A stretch of DNA of 64,000 bases from Cephalotus follicularis (GCA_001972305.1 BDDD01001646.1:299495-363494), one strand, 5' to 3'. Shown: positions 10,398-21,798, numbered from the stretch's first letter. Program-made: numbers and translations. Notes: generated from the letters alone by a model not told the origin.

Positions 10398-11066
10398 GTG
10401 GATAGAGAGGCTCCTCGGGGAAGAAGGGAGCAGAGGAGAGAAGAGCCCCCTCGGCAAGAGGAGGAGCAGCAGCAGAAACCCAGAGGTGTTATCCACACCA
10501 TCTCTGGGGGGGGTCGTGTCTGCGGCGACCATAAGAATGCCAGGAAAGCCTACGGAAGGCAGTCCCTTGTGGTGCAACAGGTCCATCACAGCAAGAGGCT
10601 GAGGACTGGTGGAGATGAGGAGGTTATATCCTTCTCCGAGGTGGACTATGAGGGAGTACGTCTCCCTCACGATGATTTAGTGGTGGTGACTCTAATGGTG
10701 GAACTCTTCACCATGAAGAGGATTTTGGTTGATAGCAGCAGCTCGGCCGATATTCTGTACAAACATGCCTTTGATCAGTTAAGGATACCGGTCGATCAGC
10801 TGAAGCCCGTGAAGACCCCACTGGTCGGCTTTGCAGGGGAGATGGTCCATCCTCTAGGATCCATCGACCTGTCTGTGGTTGCAGGCACAGCTCCACGCCA
10901 AACCCAGGTGCAGATGACTTTCCTGGTGGTTGATACACCAAGCCCATACAACGCAATAATCGGGCAACCAGGGCTGAACCTGATGGAGGTGATAGTGTCC
11001 ACGAGGCACTTACTCATGAAGTTCCCCACAAGGTTTGGTATGGGAGAAGCTAGAGGAGACCAGTAG
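10398..11066 (+). CDS. Tat-A protease region (open frame)
   Basis: An open 222-codon stretch continuing from gag with a basic, Gln/Glu/Arg-rich linker, then a pepsin-like retroviral aspartic protease: MKRILVDSSSSADILYKHAF, later PYNAIIGQPGLNLMEV. The expected catalytic triplet Asp-Ser/Thr-Gly reads Asp-Ser-Ser here, whereas Tat-B has DSGSSADIL, so the Tat-A enzyme has probably lost activity. It ends at a TAG after GDQ. The normal product is a domain of a polyprotein, so the ATG at 10398 is probably not a real start. Confidence 0.8.
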   Translation: MDREAPRGRREQRREEPPRQEEEQQQKPRGVIHTISGGGRVCGDHKNARKAYGRQSLVVQQVHHSKRLRTGGDEEVISFSEVDYEGVRLPHDDLVVVTLMVELFTMKRILVDSSSSADILYKHAFDQLRIPVDQLKPVKTPLVGFAGEMVHPLGSIDLSVVAGTAPRQTQVQMTFLVVDTPSPYNAIIGQPGLNLMEVIVSTRHLLMKFPTRFGMGEARGDQ

Positions 11067-11312
11067 GCAGGCAGACATTGCTACAAGACTGTAGTCACGG
11101 ACCGCGGGAAGGACAAGGTACTCACAATCGCGAACGTGGAGCTCAGGGGGGACGTGGAACCTGAGCGTCCACAGCCTATTGAAGATGTGGTCCAAGTGCC
11201 CCTGGAAGCGGGCAACTCCGAGAGAGTCTTCCAAGTCGGCTCACAGCTCGGAGAGGTGGAGAATGGGGAATTAATAACATTCCTCTGAAATAACAGAGAT
11301 GTATTTGCTTGG

Positions 11313-12477
11313 TTGGTAGAGGATGTCCCCGGGATCAGCCCAAGCGAAATGATTCACAAACTAAGTGTGGATCCGGCGAGGACCCCGACCAGGCAGAAGA
11401 AGAGGAACTTTGCTCCTGAGCGTCAGCAAGCAATAGCCGAGGAGGTGAGCAACCTCATGCAGGCAGGGTTCATAAGGGAGTTGCATTACTCAGACTGGCT
11501 GGCGAACCCAGTCCTAGTCAAAAAAGCAAATGGCAAGTGGAGGATGTGCATTGACTTCACAGAGCTCAACAAAGCTTGTCCTAAGGATCACTTCCCTCTT
11601 CCAAAGATAGACCAGTTGGTGGATGCGACCTCGGGCTACAGAATGTTGAGCTTCTTGGATGCTTACTCGGGGTATAATCAGATCCCCATGTATGAGCCCG
11701 ATGAGAACAAGACAGCTTTCATCATGGACCGGGGGATGTATTGTTACAAGGTCATGCCCTTTGGTTTGAAGAACGCAGGGGCCACCTACCAACGACTGGT
11801 CAACAAGATCTTCGAGCCCCAGATTGGGAGGAACATGGAGATCTATATTGATGACATGCTCGTCGAAACCCCGGCCAGGAGCCCCTACATCAAAGACTTG
11901 GAGGAAACGTTTGAGGTACTAAGAAGATATCAAATGAAGCTCAATCCTTCCAAGTGCACTTTTGGGGTCACCTCGGGCAAGTTCCTAGGCTTTATGGTCT
12001 CGAGCAGAGGAGTAGAGGCCAACCCAGAGAAGATCTCGGTGGTTCAGAATATGAGGCCTCCCCAAACCATCAGAGACGTACAAAAGCTAAATGGAAAAAT
12101 AGCAGCCCTAAGCATGTTTGTTTCGAAGTCAGCAGAGAAGTGCCTCCCTTTCTTTAAGGTGCTGAGGGATCCAAAGGGATTAACCTGGACAGACGAATGC
12201 CAAGCAGCCTTCGACAAGTTGAAGGAATACCTGGCTTCCCCTCCTCTGATCTCAAAACCTAAGGATGGGGAAGACCTGTATTTGTACCTTGCAGCCACCT
12301 CGGGTGCAGTGAGTGCAGTGCTGGTTAGGGAAGAGGAAAAAGTTCAAAGGCCGGTGTACTACGTGAGCAAGGCTTTGAATGATGCAGAGGGGAGGTACCC
12401 AGAAGTAGAGAAGTTCGTCTATGCTTTGATCATCGCCGCCCGAAAATTAAGGCCATATTTTCAAGCCCATATAATCA
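11313..12477 (+). pseudogene. Tat-A reverse transcriptase and truncated RNase H
   Basis: Reverse transcriptase with the usual Gypsy order: KANGKWRMCIDFTELNKACP, SFLDAYSGYNQIPM, VMPFGLKNAGATYQRLVNKI and the catalytic YIDDMLVE near 11846-11870. The connection and start of the first RNase H follow (YLAATSGAVSAVLVREEEK). At YFQAHIIK the frame enters LTR sequence (about 12472-12503) and stops, so RNase H is cut and integrase is absent. RT looks well preserved; the element cannot integrate by itself. Confidence 0.88.
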
Positions 12478-12525
12478 AGCCCTTACACGTGGGGCACTGT
12501 TGAAGGAAAGATTTCTACATCAACA

Positions 12526-12581
12526 CTTATAAAACTTTCTTGCCTTTTTCTCAATTAATTCTCCTTTTTTCAAGTTGAACA
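12526..12581 (+). promoter_or_regulatory. NAC-b core promoter remnant
   Basis: Sequence between Tat-A and the NAC-b ATG. With the element removed at its CTTAT duplication, the pre-insertion sequence reads ACTTATAAAACTTTC, a TATA-like motif about 50 bp before the ATG. The insertion therefore fell into the TATA region. CTTATAAAA is retained on the gene side because of the duplication. Confidence 0.5.
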
Positions 12582-12874
12582 ATGGGGGATTCTAATCATC
12601 ACCAACATGGTATAGTGGTTTATAATAATGGTGAGGGTAATGATGGTTACAATGACATTATGGTCCTTTCTAGTTCCAATTATAGTGACGTTAATTATGG
12701 AGACGTCACAAACGATAAATACTCCAAATCATTCTCTAAAGGTTATCGTTTTTCAGCACTCTGACGAAGAATTGATTGTACACTACTAGAAGAACAAAAT
12801 TGTGGGTGCTCCATTGCCTCCAAATCGGTTTCATGTGATTGATCTCTATCTATACAGTCCTGAGATCCTCACAG
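12582..12874 (+). pseudogene. NAC-b exon 1 (NAC transcription factor, broken)
   Basis: Start of a NAC-domain transcription factor, a plant-specific nuclear DNA-binding family. It reads MGDSNHHQHGIVVYNNGEGN and reaches SKGYRFS, then loses the frame at a one-base insertion compared with NAC-d. In the shifted frame the NAC subdomain A sequence SDEELIVHY is followed by a stop where NAC-d has a residue, and then IVGAPLPPNRFHVIDLYLYS. The exon ends CTCACAG before GTTAGTAA, matching the NAC-d donor. Two lesions make it a pseudogene. Start choice: the same ATG and MGD start as NAC-d (58762). Confidence 0.85.
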
Positions 12875-14509
12875 GTTAGTAACATATATCATGTTCATGT
12901 GTAGATTCCTTTATGTTCTTTCTTTTGCACAAGTATTGTGTGTATGTGGTTCTTGCTTTCAACTAATTGGTTTATTTTAATTAATGGATTAATGAATTTT
13001 ACTTAAGAAATATAATAAGAACAATTTAATAACTTATCATATCTACATTACATATATGTTCTTTTTATTCTAGGCAAATAGATTGATATATATATATGAG
13101 CAATCGGTAAAAGAGCAAGACGCTAACTAAGAAGTTGGCGTCTTGCTCAGTGGGTCCTACCACTTACCAAATGCTTAACCCTCTCTCTTGTCTCTCTTCA
13201 CATAATACCTCTCTCGTCTCTCTTCACACAGAAGTCGTCTCTGTGTTCTCTCTTCACAGAACTGCACTCTCTCTCACGAAACTTTCACCAAAATCTGTAT
13301 CCCACCAAAAAAGTGAAGAGCCGGTGACTACAAAAATCGTCTCTCCTTCTTCACAAAACTCCCCTCTCTCGCGAAGTGAAGAGCCCAGATCCACGCCCCA
13401 TGCCCACACACTGTTGCTCTGTCGCCCAGATCCACGCCGACGCAAAGCCCCCCTTGCCCACCGACGCGAAGCTCTCTCGCTCTCACTCTCTCAATCCGTG
13501 ACCCAGACCCACGCCCCCTGCCCACGCTCTTTGGCTGTCAAGGTAAACCTCTCTCTCTCAGACCCAGACCCAGATCCAGACCCATTGTGCGAAAATGTGT
13601 ATAAATTTGTTCACCTTCTATTGCTTACAAACAACCAACTTGAAATGGGATTTTGATTTGTTTATTTGTATAAATTTAAATATTTAAGATATTTTGGGTA
13701 TAGTACAACTGCATAATGTACAACGATAGATCAACAAAATTAATCTAAATTCAATTCAGATTACTACTGCATCATGTACCTGCAACATCAATTTGTGGGG
13801 CAGACTTGGGTTAATTTTGGTTGGTGCATATTGTAGGTTGACCAATAGAGTTTTGCTCACCTTTCTTTGCTACCAAAACTAAAACCTCTTTTTTTTTTAT
13901 GTCTGTGTATTTCCTAATACAGCTAACAATCTAACTTTGAAAGTTAGCTTTAATGCTCTATGGGCCCACCCCAACTTTGAAAGTTAGCTTTAATTCTTCA
14001 ATCTCTACCAAAGTTTGCTTGTTGGGGTGGGGCCCACAGGGCATTAAAGCTAACTTTCAAAGTTAGCTTGTTGCTCTTATACATATTACCCATATATATA
14101 TTAGAAAGAAAATTTAATATTGTTGAAGAGAATATGTGATTGACATACTATTTTTTATTTTTCTGCTGGTCAATTGCGATGACCCTAAAATGTCCAAATT
14201 TCAAAATTTTGATCATGATATGTTATATATAGATGTTTACTAATTTTGTAATTGATTTTCATCTAATTATTGGTTAGTCATATTAATATTGATTTTTATA
14301 ACTCTGCTCCAAAACTAAAATTAGATGGTGTATAGAAGTAAGTGACTGACTAGTTTAATGTAGGGGAAATCAAAGATATTGTAATTGATGGCTCAATTTT
14401 AAAGTAGAAGCAAGTACTCTGATTTTGTTTTTATAAGTCAACTACAAAAATAATAAAAATTCATGATATTTTCTATTTTACTATAACACTTTTACAGAAA
14501 AAAAAAATT
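12875..14509 (+). other. NAC-b intron 1 (5' part)
   Basis: Similar to NAC-d intron 1 (63046-63529) and, reversed, to NAC-c intron 1 (47451-46760). Landmarks are CTTTCAACTAATTGG, GATTAATGAA, GAGAATATGTGATTGACATA, CATCTAATTATTGGTTAGTC and TATAACACTTTTACAG. A MULE-like element (13098-14091) interrupts it. Similarity to the other copies ends at about 14509. Confidence 0.7.
13098..14091. mobile_element. MULE-like foldback element in NAC-b intron 1
   Basis: The NAC-c intron lacks this 994-bp block, so it is an insertion. The ends form an imperfect inverted pair of about 31 bp (GAGCAATCGGTAAAAGAGCA at the left, reverse complement GGGTAATATGTATAAGAGCA at the right). AT-repeat sequence on both sides is compatible with a 9-10 bp duplication. 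A near-palindrome lies at the left end (AAGACGCTAACTAAG...), and a large hairpin lies at the right, 13932-14066, with arms of about 44 bp. The interior is CT-rich, then contains CAAGGTAAAC, resembling an exon end and splice donor, so a captured gene 5' end is possible. No transposase. Confidence 0.6.
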
Positions 14510-16226
14510 CTTTAAATGATAAGAATCAGTCATCATTCTTTAGTGATAAACTAATGACGATCATTTAATTTCCCAGATCATGAAAATTGAGTCCCTTAAT
14601 TATACAAAAGTGAATTCAAAATATAACTTACACTTTTACTTTAAAATTAAAGTGTAAATTAGTTTTTGACCCAATTTTTTCTCAACGAAATTTCTCTCTT
14701 TCTCACTTGCTCTCTTTTCTTTCACTCTTCTTTGTATCACAATGATGTCCATAACTTCATAGGCAACATGCCTATTTATCCTACACAAGACTAGCTCATA
14801 GAACGGACTTGAGCGGGTATGGGTCGACCTAAGTGTGATGATTACGATGTTCTTTCTCGAGCTTGACCAGAGCCCATCTATGGTCAATTTTTTGTAATAG
14901 ACATATCTTGTCCCTGCTTGTCCAGCAGATGCCATACCCTTGCCCATTACTATGGGACCCATTCACCATTATCCATATGGAATTATTTATATTGGGTCCC
15001 CTTTAATTTGTTTTTGTAGGAAAAGATGACTTCAAGGTGTAGGACACATAAGTTATCCAATAATTCAGAAAATTAAGAAAATATCAAAATAGTCACATTT
15101 GACAAGAAAAATAAAAATAATGTTTAATTCAATTATTGGCTTGTGCTTGATTGCACCTTTTGTTTGTTTTCTAGCTGATTTTGCAAGATAAAAAAATATG
15201 AATTTATGTTTAAAAAAGGAAAATTGGAGGAAAGAAAAGATATTTGTAAAGCATATTAAGAATAAATGGAAGAATGCCTCATCAACATTGGGACCTTAGC
15301 ATACTTTTTTTTATTTTCCCTTCTCCTACAATTTAAAAGTTTAATATGCCATTTTATTCATTTCTTAAAAACACAAATAATCTGGAAATGAGTAAGACAT
15401 CTTATAGTTTTTTGGAACCAACTTCAAATAATGAAAAGTATAAATTTTTGGGGATTCAGTTTTTTTTTTTTTGGTTAGTCTTTCTACTAAAACTAACACT
15501 ATACCTTCTGCAATAATAAATGCAAAAATGAAGCATAATTTAAAGTATTCATAGACTTTTTCTGGGTGATGCACTTAGAAAGATCTCATAATATCATACA
15601 TTCACCAATGGAAAAAATGGTGACAAAGTATACATCTGATTTCCAAAGATGCTTTGAAAATTGGAAATTAGGACATAGACTAGACATAAGAAAATGATAA
15701 ATTATAGAATGACAACTGACAAGACAATAGTTAAGGGACAGACAAAACCACAGCCAACATTACCCAAATCCAAGTCCTTAGCCTCCCACATGTTACAACC
15801 CATGTGGGTAGTTTCATATTCTTTTCAAAGTACTGTCACACCAGTAAAGTCAATGTAGTTTCTCTCGTCCCCTCCTCTTCACTGATTCATTCAAGAGATT
15901 GCCTTTACCAATATGTGCTTAGACTACAATGCTATACTTTTGAGAGATGCATTTGTCCTGTCTTGTGTTTGGAGTTTGGAAAATAAACCTTCACCCTTTG
16001 CATCCGTGTGGGCTATTGGATGACAACAAATTTGTTGCCCCAAATTATGGAAGTTAAAGATAGGAGCAGGGGACCTTAAGATAAAAAGTACAGTATTTCG
16101 ATGAACTCGTTAAGATAATAGTATTTAAATTCACGGGTATAATAGCACAACTTGAAAAGTTTCATTTCTTGTGTGTAATTCATAAAATCTGTCAATAAGA
16201 TAAAAAGAAAAAACCATTATTGACAT
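14510..16226. other. AT-rich stretch, nothing recognised
   Basis: Poly-A/T runs and short frames only. Similarity to the other NAC introns stops at 14509. I see no transposon ends or protein similarity up to the GACAT duplication of Copia-B at 16222-16226. Confidence 0.6.
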
Positions 16227-16606
16227 CGTTAAATAAACATAATCATGAATAAAAAATATAATTGCAGGATACTTACAGTAGGTTTGAGATTAGAATCTAT
16301 TCTTGATTAACGGAGTTGTTACAAGAGTTTCTCCGATACAATTCACGTTTACAAGTCCTAGAAACGATTGGTGATGTTTCTAGAGTTAATGAGGATAATC
16401 TAATTGAGAGATGAGAGGGAGAGAGTATCTATTGTTTTTCTTCAGAACACATTTCTTACAGGAGTTCTACTCCTCTTAAATAAACAAAAGATACGTTAAA
16501 ATAACTCACTGACAGTTATCTAACTGTCTGGGAGTTAGAACTCACCCATTTCATGTGGGTGGTTTATAGGTCATGGGTCGGGTCAAACCCAACCTATATA
16601 CTAACA
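16227..16606 (-). repeat. Copia-B 3' LTR
   Basis: 380 bp, paired with 23057-23443. On the plus strand it starts CGTTAAATAAACATAATC and ends CTATATACTAACA. A purine-rich stretch on the minus strand (GACGAGTGAGAGC) lies just inside it, at about 16607-16620, and could be the polypurine tract. Confidence 0.92.
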
Positions 16607-17711
16607 GCTCTCACTCGTCAACATTACATAAAGTATCCCCACAATCAATTCTCAAACTCTCATAACTCTTCACACAAGAAATAGAACGTGCGACCTCACG
16701 AGAAGAACACATCTTCTAAATGTTGTATTAAGTCATCACCAAACAAACACAATATATCATTATTAAAATAAAAAAATTATATCTCATTTATACCCCAGAA
16801 AATTTGACTACACCGGACATAGCATTTTCAATCCCTTGTATAATGAACAATGTCATACCCCTCTAATATATCATGTTCTCATGACTTGTATCCGGAACTA
16901 AATCCGATATAGTCGCCTAGGCAATGAGTAATACAATATAGTGTATTATCGTACTTTCTTCCCAGAACACTCATGTCAATAAATTCTGACTCAACTACTT
17001 TCTTAGACATGTCCCATCAAATCGTATTAATCATTATCATAGGGTTTATACTAAATTAGCATCACTGGGTCTCCTCTTCTTGACATAATTTCTAGTCAAT
17101 AAAGGGCACAAGTAGAATCATATAAAAATGATTCAAGTGACTCACAAAGTAACAAAACAGGGATATTTGTCACTATCACCAACGACCGTCTTATAGCACA
17201 TACAGTATGAAATGTATGCTACGGCGTTTTCCCAAAAGGAAAAATGGGCATGTCACTATACAAAAGAAATTAGAGAACGCCATATGAATCTTGGTCTAGT
17301 CACTATTCTAACGTCTAACCTAAGTTTTTCAGCACAATTATAATCTCAAAGTATTGTCTGAAATCTCATATTCAGATATCGATAGGCTACATGGAGTTGT
17401 GGTGATACTCCATGATCGACCAAGTAAATATGTCTCATCTTAGCTCTAACTAAGGCGACGCACAATATTTAATCTAAGTTTGCTCAACTTCTAAGAGCCA
17501 AAAGTTTAAACGTCTCAACTTGCTCACTATCTTAGCGTCAAGGTGATTTACCTGTGTGAGTAGGTCAAATCAAGCCTGGTGACATCTTTACAAGAATGTG
17601 TATAATAAAAGAATTATTCCATAATAAACCACACATAATTATATTATGAATGACTAAAAGGTTTACATATGTCATCATACAAGTTAATAGAAATATTAAC
17701 AAACACATGTA
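16607..17711 (-). other. Copia-B untranslated region between pol and 3' LTR
   Basis: About 1.1 kb without an open frame of note, unusually long for this position in a Copia element. The part 17280-17711 is conserved in Copia-A (2127-2564). Confidence 0.7.
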
Positions 17712-19406
17712 TTAAATCCTACATAACCCCATGCTTCTAACATGAGAAAGAAACACATATCTAGCAATAGGCTTAGTCAAGGGATCAGCCACCATCATGC
17801 CAGTAGAGATATGATGCAGGATCACCTCGCCACGTGCTACCATGTCTCTAATGAAGTGATAATGAACATCAATATGTTTGGTCTTTCCATGATACTTGGG
17901 ATCCCTAACATATGTCAATGCAGCCATACTATCACAGTACATAAGAACAGACCCTTTGGAATGGGCCGTAACATCTAACCGCTGCAAAAATCTCCTTAGC
18001 CATACAACTTCCTGAACCGCTGCAGAACATGCCACATATTCTGCTTCCATTGTAGAAAGGGCAATGCAAGTTTGCTTTTTACTGCTCCAAGAGATAGCAC
18101 CACCACCAAGTATGAACGCATACCCTGAAGTGGACTTTCTCCCATCTCTATCACTAGCCCAATCAGCATCACTATAACCTCTCAGTCTTAAGTCACCTCT
18201 ATGATAACATAAGACAAGGTCAGTTGTACCACGAAGGTATCGCAGTATTCTCTTAACAGCTATCCAATGAGCTTCTCCTGGATTACTCTGATAACGACTG
18301 ACCATGCCAACTGCATAGCAAATGTCGGGTCGTGTACACATCATAGCATACATCAGACTCCCTACTACAGTCGCATATGGTACTTTGGACATGCGATTCT
18401 TTTCTTCATTATTCTTAGGGCATTGATCCAAGCTTAAAGCATATCCTTTTTCCATTGGGGTATCAACAGGTTTAGAGTTATGCATGCGAAATCGTTCAAT
18501 GATTTTCTTTATGTAAGTTTCTTGAGACAAACCTAGAATTCTCTTTGAACGATCTCTTATAATTTTAACTCCGAGCACATAGCTCGCTTCCCCTATGTCT
18601 TTCGTCTCAAAAGTAGAAGACAACCATTTATGTGTGGCTACAATTAAATCCATGTCATTCCCAGCTAAGAGAATGTCATCTACATACAAAGCAAGGATAA
18701 GAACTTTCTCTTTTGATTTCTTTATATACATGGAATGATCCTCAGTGACCACATCATGTGATATATAAATGCAATGGTCTTCCTCCATCATTTCAAAACC
18801 AATAGAAGTAATGAAATTATGGAACTTCAAATTCCACTGTCTAGATGCTTGTTTAAGACCATAAATAGAACGTTTAAGACGTCAAACTTTGTGCTCTTGT
18901 CCTTTGACCTCAAAACCTTCTTGTTGAGTCATATAGATATCTTCATTTAGCTCTCCATTGAGAAAAGCTGTCTTAACATCCATTTGATAAAGTTCTAAAT
19001 CCTACTGTGCCACAATAGCAAGGATCAAGCGAAGAGAAGCAATTCTCACCACTGGGGAGAATGTATCTTCGTAGTCTATACCCTGCATTTGGGTATAACC
19101 TTTCGCCACTAGACATGCCTTGTACTTGTCAATTGATCCATCTGCTTGGTGTTTGATCTTTAATACCCATTTATTTCCAATGGCATTACGCCCTGGTGGT
19201 AGATCAACTAATTCCCAAACATTGTTCTTGGCCATAGAATCAAGCTCGTCTTGCAGAGCTGTTTTCCACTCATCACTAGCAGGTGAAGAAAGTGCTTCCT
19301 TGATAGAAGCATGCTCATACTCACTGGATATAGCACACATGAGAATTTTATTCCCGTCAATCTCAAAATGACGACGAGGAATGTTCCCACGTTTTCTTTT
19401 ACGCAC
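17712..19406 (-). pseudogene. Copia-B reverse transcriptase and RNase H
   Basis: From 19406 the RT start is open to a stop at 19002 (KYKACLVAKGYTQMQGIDYE, SPVVRIASLRLILAIVAQ). A damaged stretch 19001-18831 carries the MDVKT and GLKQASRQWN blocks with at least one stop. An open 372-codon stretch (18830-17712) then has the catalytic YVDDILLAGNDMD, the connection (GSLMYAMMCTRPDI) and RNase H (GYSDADWASDRDGRKSTSGY, MEAEYVACSAAVQEV), ending GLCRI at a TAA. Stops at 19002-19004 and near 18880 break the polyprotein. Active-site residues are intact in the open part. Confidence 0.9.
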
Positions 19407-19424
19407 TTGAGAATCCAGAATATT

Positions 19425-20310
19425 CTATGGTGATACACTCTTATTCTCTGGTATACTCCTATTGGATTGGGGATCACTCCTATTATCATTAGCGATCGGA
19501 GAAGGAATATTTTCCCCACCCTGGCCTAATGATGGTAGGATGCTCCCATTGTCCTCTGACTCAAAGAGGTCTAGATTCTTAGAAGTCTCACCCAAACTTG
19601 GATATTCATTTTCAAGGAAAATAACATCACGTGATTTGACCTCTGTCATTCCTCCTCCATCTGAATGTTCACCATACATCACATAACCTTTTGAGCTATT
19701 AGAATATCTTATAAAGATATGATTTATAGCCCTAGGTCCCAACTTCCCAAATCTATGAGAAGTATTGTGAACATATCCTGCTTCTCCCCATGGGCGCAAA
19801 TGATTTAAATTAGGCTTTTGGTTATTCCAAAGCTCATATGGAGTGGAGGAAAGTGACTGTGATGGCACTCTATTAAGGATGTAGGCTGCAGTCAATAAAA
19901 AAATCCCTCCAAAAAAATATTGGGAGGTTAGCTTGCGCCATCATCAACCTAACCATATCTAATAGAGTTCTATTCTTTCTCTCAGCGACCCCATTTTGTT
20001 GTGGAGTGTAAGAAATAGTAAGTTGCCTTTTTATTCCCTTTTGCTCACAAAGTTCATTAAACTGAGCTGATAAATACTCGCGACCACGATCAGTTCGAAG
20101 GATTTTTAAATTCCTTCCTTTCTGATTCTCAAACTCTGCTATAAAGCGTTTGAAGCAATCCAAAGCTTCAGAACGGTGAGCTAACATAAAAACTTAACCA
20201 AAACGCGAATAATCATCTATGAAAGTTAGGAAATAAATAGCACCATGACGTGCCTTCACATTCATAGGTCCACATATATCTGAGTGAACTAACTCAAGTG
20301 GTTGAGTGGC
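19425..20310 (-). pseudogene. Copia-B integrase
   Basis: Integrase core in two frames. 20187-19873 reads LKILRTDRGREYLSAQFNEL, then YTPQQNGVAERKNRTLLDMV, which holds the second Asp and the Glu of the D,D(35)E triad. A frameshift near 19880-19895 leads to 19895-19425 (MTAAYILNRVPSQSLSSTPY, HIFIRYSNSSKGYVMYG). The part nearest gag (20310-20190) contains in-frame stops, one of them separating it from the gag frame at 20311. Confidence 0.86.
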
Positions 20311-21798
20311 TCAAATAGCCTTACCAAAAGGCTTTCTACATGCCTCACCAGCTAAACAAGGCTCACATATAGGAAGATTGACCTTAGCGAGTGGGCCTAA
20401 AAGACCTTCTCTAGCTAATCGAGTCATCCTATCTTGTCCAATGTGACTCAATCTAGCATGCCAAGTAACAGAATCAATATCATTTACATTCACAAATAAA
20501 TATGAAGAAGCAGAATCAACCAAATCCATAATAAATAAAATATTACATAAATTGCCATGTCCAATAATAATATCATCCAAAGTAATATCCAAATTAGAAT
20601 TCTTAAAATTAATACAATAACCCAAAGCTATAAGAGACAAGACAGATAGTAGATTATACTGAACTCCAGGTGCATACATAACATCATGTAGTAGCAAGGT
20701 GCGTCCTGTACGCAATGGAAGTCGATAGCATCCAACTCCCAATACTTCCTCGCTACTGTCATTACCCATGTAGATTCTTTGGGAACCCGCTAGAATCCTG
20801 TGATAATCTACAAATCCTCCTCGATCTAAATGTCTTGTTGCTCCCGAGTCTACAATCCGCATAGGAAAAGTATGAGTAACTAGTACATGTGAACATACAC
20901 AAATAATACTAGAGGAGGTAGAAATGGATACCTGCTTCGGCTCAGTGCAATCACGAGCAAAGTGACCCATTTTCTGACAGTTATAACACTTGACCTTTGT
21001 CTTGTCCTTCTTACCACCACGCTTGCCCCTATGGTACTTGGAAATTCTGCCAACCCTGGGCCCTTGACTGCTAGATCCTTCTTTGGTACTTGATTTGCCC
21101 TTGTTCTTACGCTTGGACCAATTTCCATGGCGCTTGCCCCTTTGGGTGAAAAGAGCAGTGGCGCGGATTGCTTCCTCGCGCTCAGCCTCAAGTTCCACAT
21201 GGCGAGAAACATCAGCAAAATTCTTGATGTTTTCATTATGGGTCAAAATCTGTCTCATGTTGACCCATGAATCTGGTAAGGATCTAATCACAGCTTGAGC
21301 TTGCTGCTCATCAGAAAGCGCAACTTCAGCATTCTTCAAGTACCTAATCATGGCAAACATAATCGTCAGATGCTCAGTCATCGAGTTCTTAGGGTCTTTC
21401 TTATACATTTCATACTTAAGAACCAAGCTTCGGAGCCTAGTAACAGAAGTGCCCCCAAAATCAAACCTGAGCTGGTCCCACATTTCCTTTGCTGTGGCGC
21501 AGTGCTCATAAGCGCCAATAAGGTCGTCATGCATGCAACTTAGCAAAGTAAAGCACGCACAACGGTCTTTCTTGGACCATGTCTCAAAAACCTCAAGATC
21601 TCGACGAGATTGCGCAGTATTTCCCTCTGGTGTTCTGGTCATTATAGTAGTGAGATGCTCAAAAAGTTCTTGCTCATTAAGTAGAAAAGTCATTTTCTTA
21701 TGCCAAATGTCATAATTGGTGCTAGTTAGCTTTTCTCCCTTATTAAAGTCGGCAATAATATTTTTAGTGGCCATATTATCACTGCAATTAGAATACAC
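20311..21798 (-). CDS. Copia-B gag-protease (open 495 codons)
   Basis: Open from an ATG at 21798. A more typical start may be the internal MATKNIIADFNKGEKLTSTN about eight codons later. Gag (UBN2/retrotran-gag type) fills residues 9-230. A basic linker and a CCHC zinc knuckle CYNCQKMGHFARDC lie near residue 270. Protease DSGATRHLDRGG is near residue 315, and the GAG-pre-integrase block WHARLSHIGQDRMTRLAREG near residue 445. It stops after GEACRKPFGKAI, where the intact polyprotein would continue into integrase. Gag would form particles and the protease would cut the polyprotein. Confidence 0.88.
   Translation of the reverse strand: MYSNCSDNMATKNIIADFNKGEKLTSTNYDIWHKKMTFLLNEQELFEHLTTIMTRTPEGNTAQSRRDLEVFETWSKKDRCACFTLLSCMHDDLIGAYEHCATAKEMWDQLRFDFGGTSVTRLRSLVLKYEMYKKDPKNSMTEHLTIMFAMIRYLKNAEVALSDEQQAQAVIRSLPDSWVNMRQILTHNENIKNFADVSRHVELEAEREEAIRATALFTQRGKRHGNWSKRKNKGKSSTKEGSSSQGPRVGRISKYHRGKRGGKKDKTKVKCYNCQKMGHFARDCTEPKQVSISTSSSIICVCSHVLVTHTFPMRIVDSGATRHLDRGGFVDYHRILAGSQRIYMGNDSSEEVLGVGCYRLPLRTGRTLLLHDVMYAPGVQYNLLSVLSLIALGYCINFKNSNLDITLDDIIIGHGNLCNILFIMDLVDSASSYLFVNVNDIDSVTWHARLSHIGQDRMTRLAREGLLGPLAKVNLPICEPCLAGEACRKPFGKAI

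Larger units (their letters stand above)
8198..12525 (+). mobile_element. Tat-A: Gypsy (Tat lineage) element with a truncated 3' half
   Basis: Bounded by the 5-bp target duplication CTTAT at 8193-8197 and 12526-12530. It starts TGATATGG and ends GCATCAATA/ACATCAACA like the related Tat-B and Tat-C. The 5' LTR is 8198-8739, followed by a primer-binding-type sequence (GTTAGCGTCGTATGTGG), gag, protease and RT. Inside the first RNase H domain the sequence jumps at about 12472-12477 to the last about 50 bp of the LTR. The rest of RNase H, integrase and nearly all of the 3' LTR are deleted. It lies in the NAC-b core promoter, 52 bp before the ATG. Confidence 0.9.

Noticed and set aside
13135..13656. 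173-codon open frame starting MASCSVGPTTYQML
   Set aside because: Low-complexity Ser/His/Pro reading of a CT-rich segment inside the MULE-like element; no domain and no codon pattern of a real gene.
14636..14962. 108-codon minus-strand frame
   Set aside because: No recognisable family, AT-rich context, end rich in Lys/Arg from a CT-rich strand; no support.
17742..17978. Plus-strand frame matching 1860-2096 on the other strand
   Set aside because: Shadow of the conserved RNase H end of Copia pol in both Copia copies; conservation reflects the real frame.
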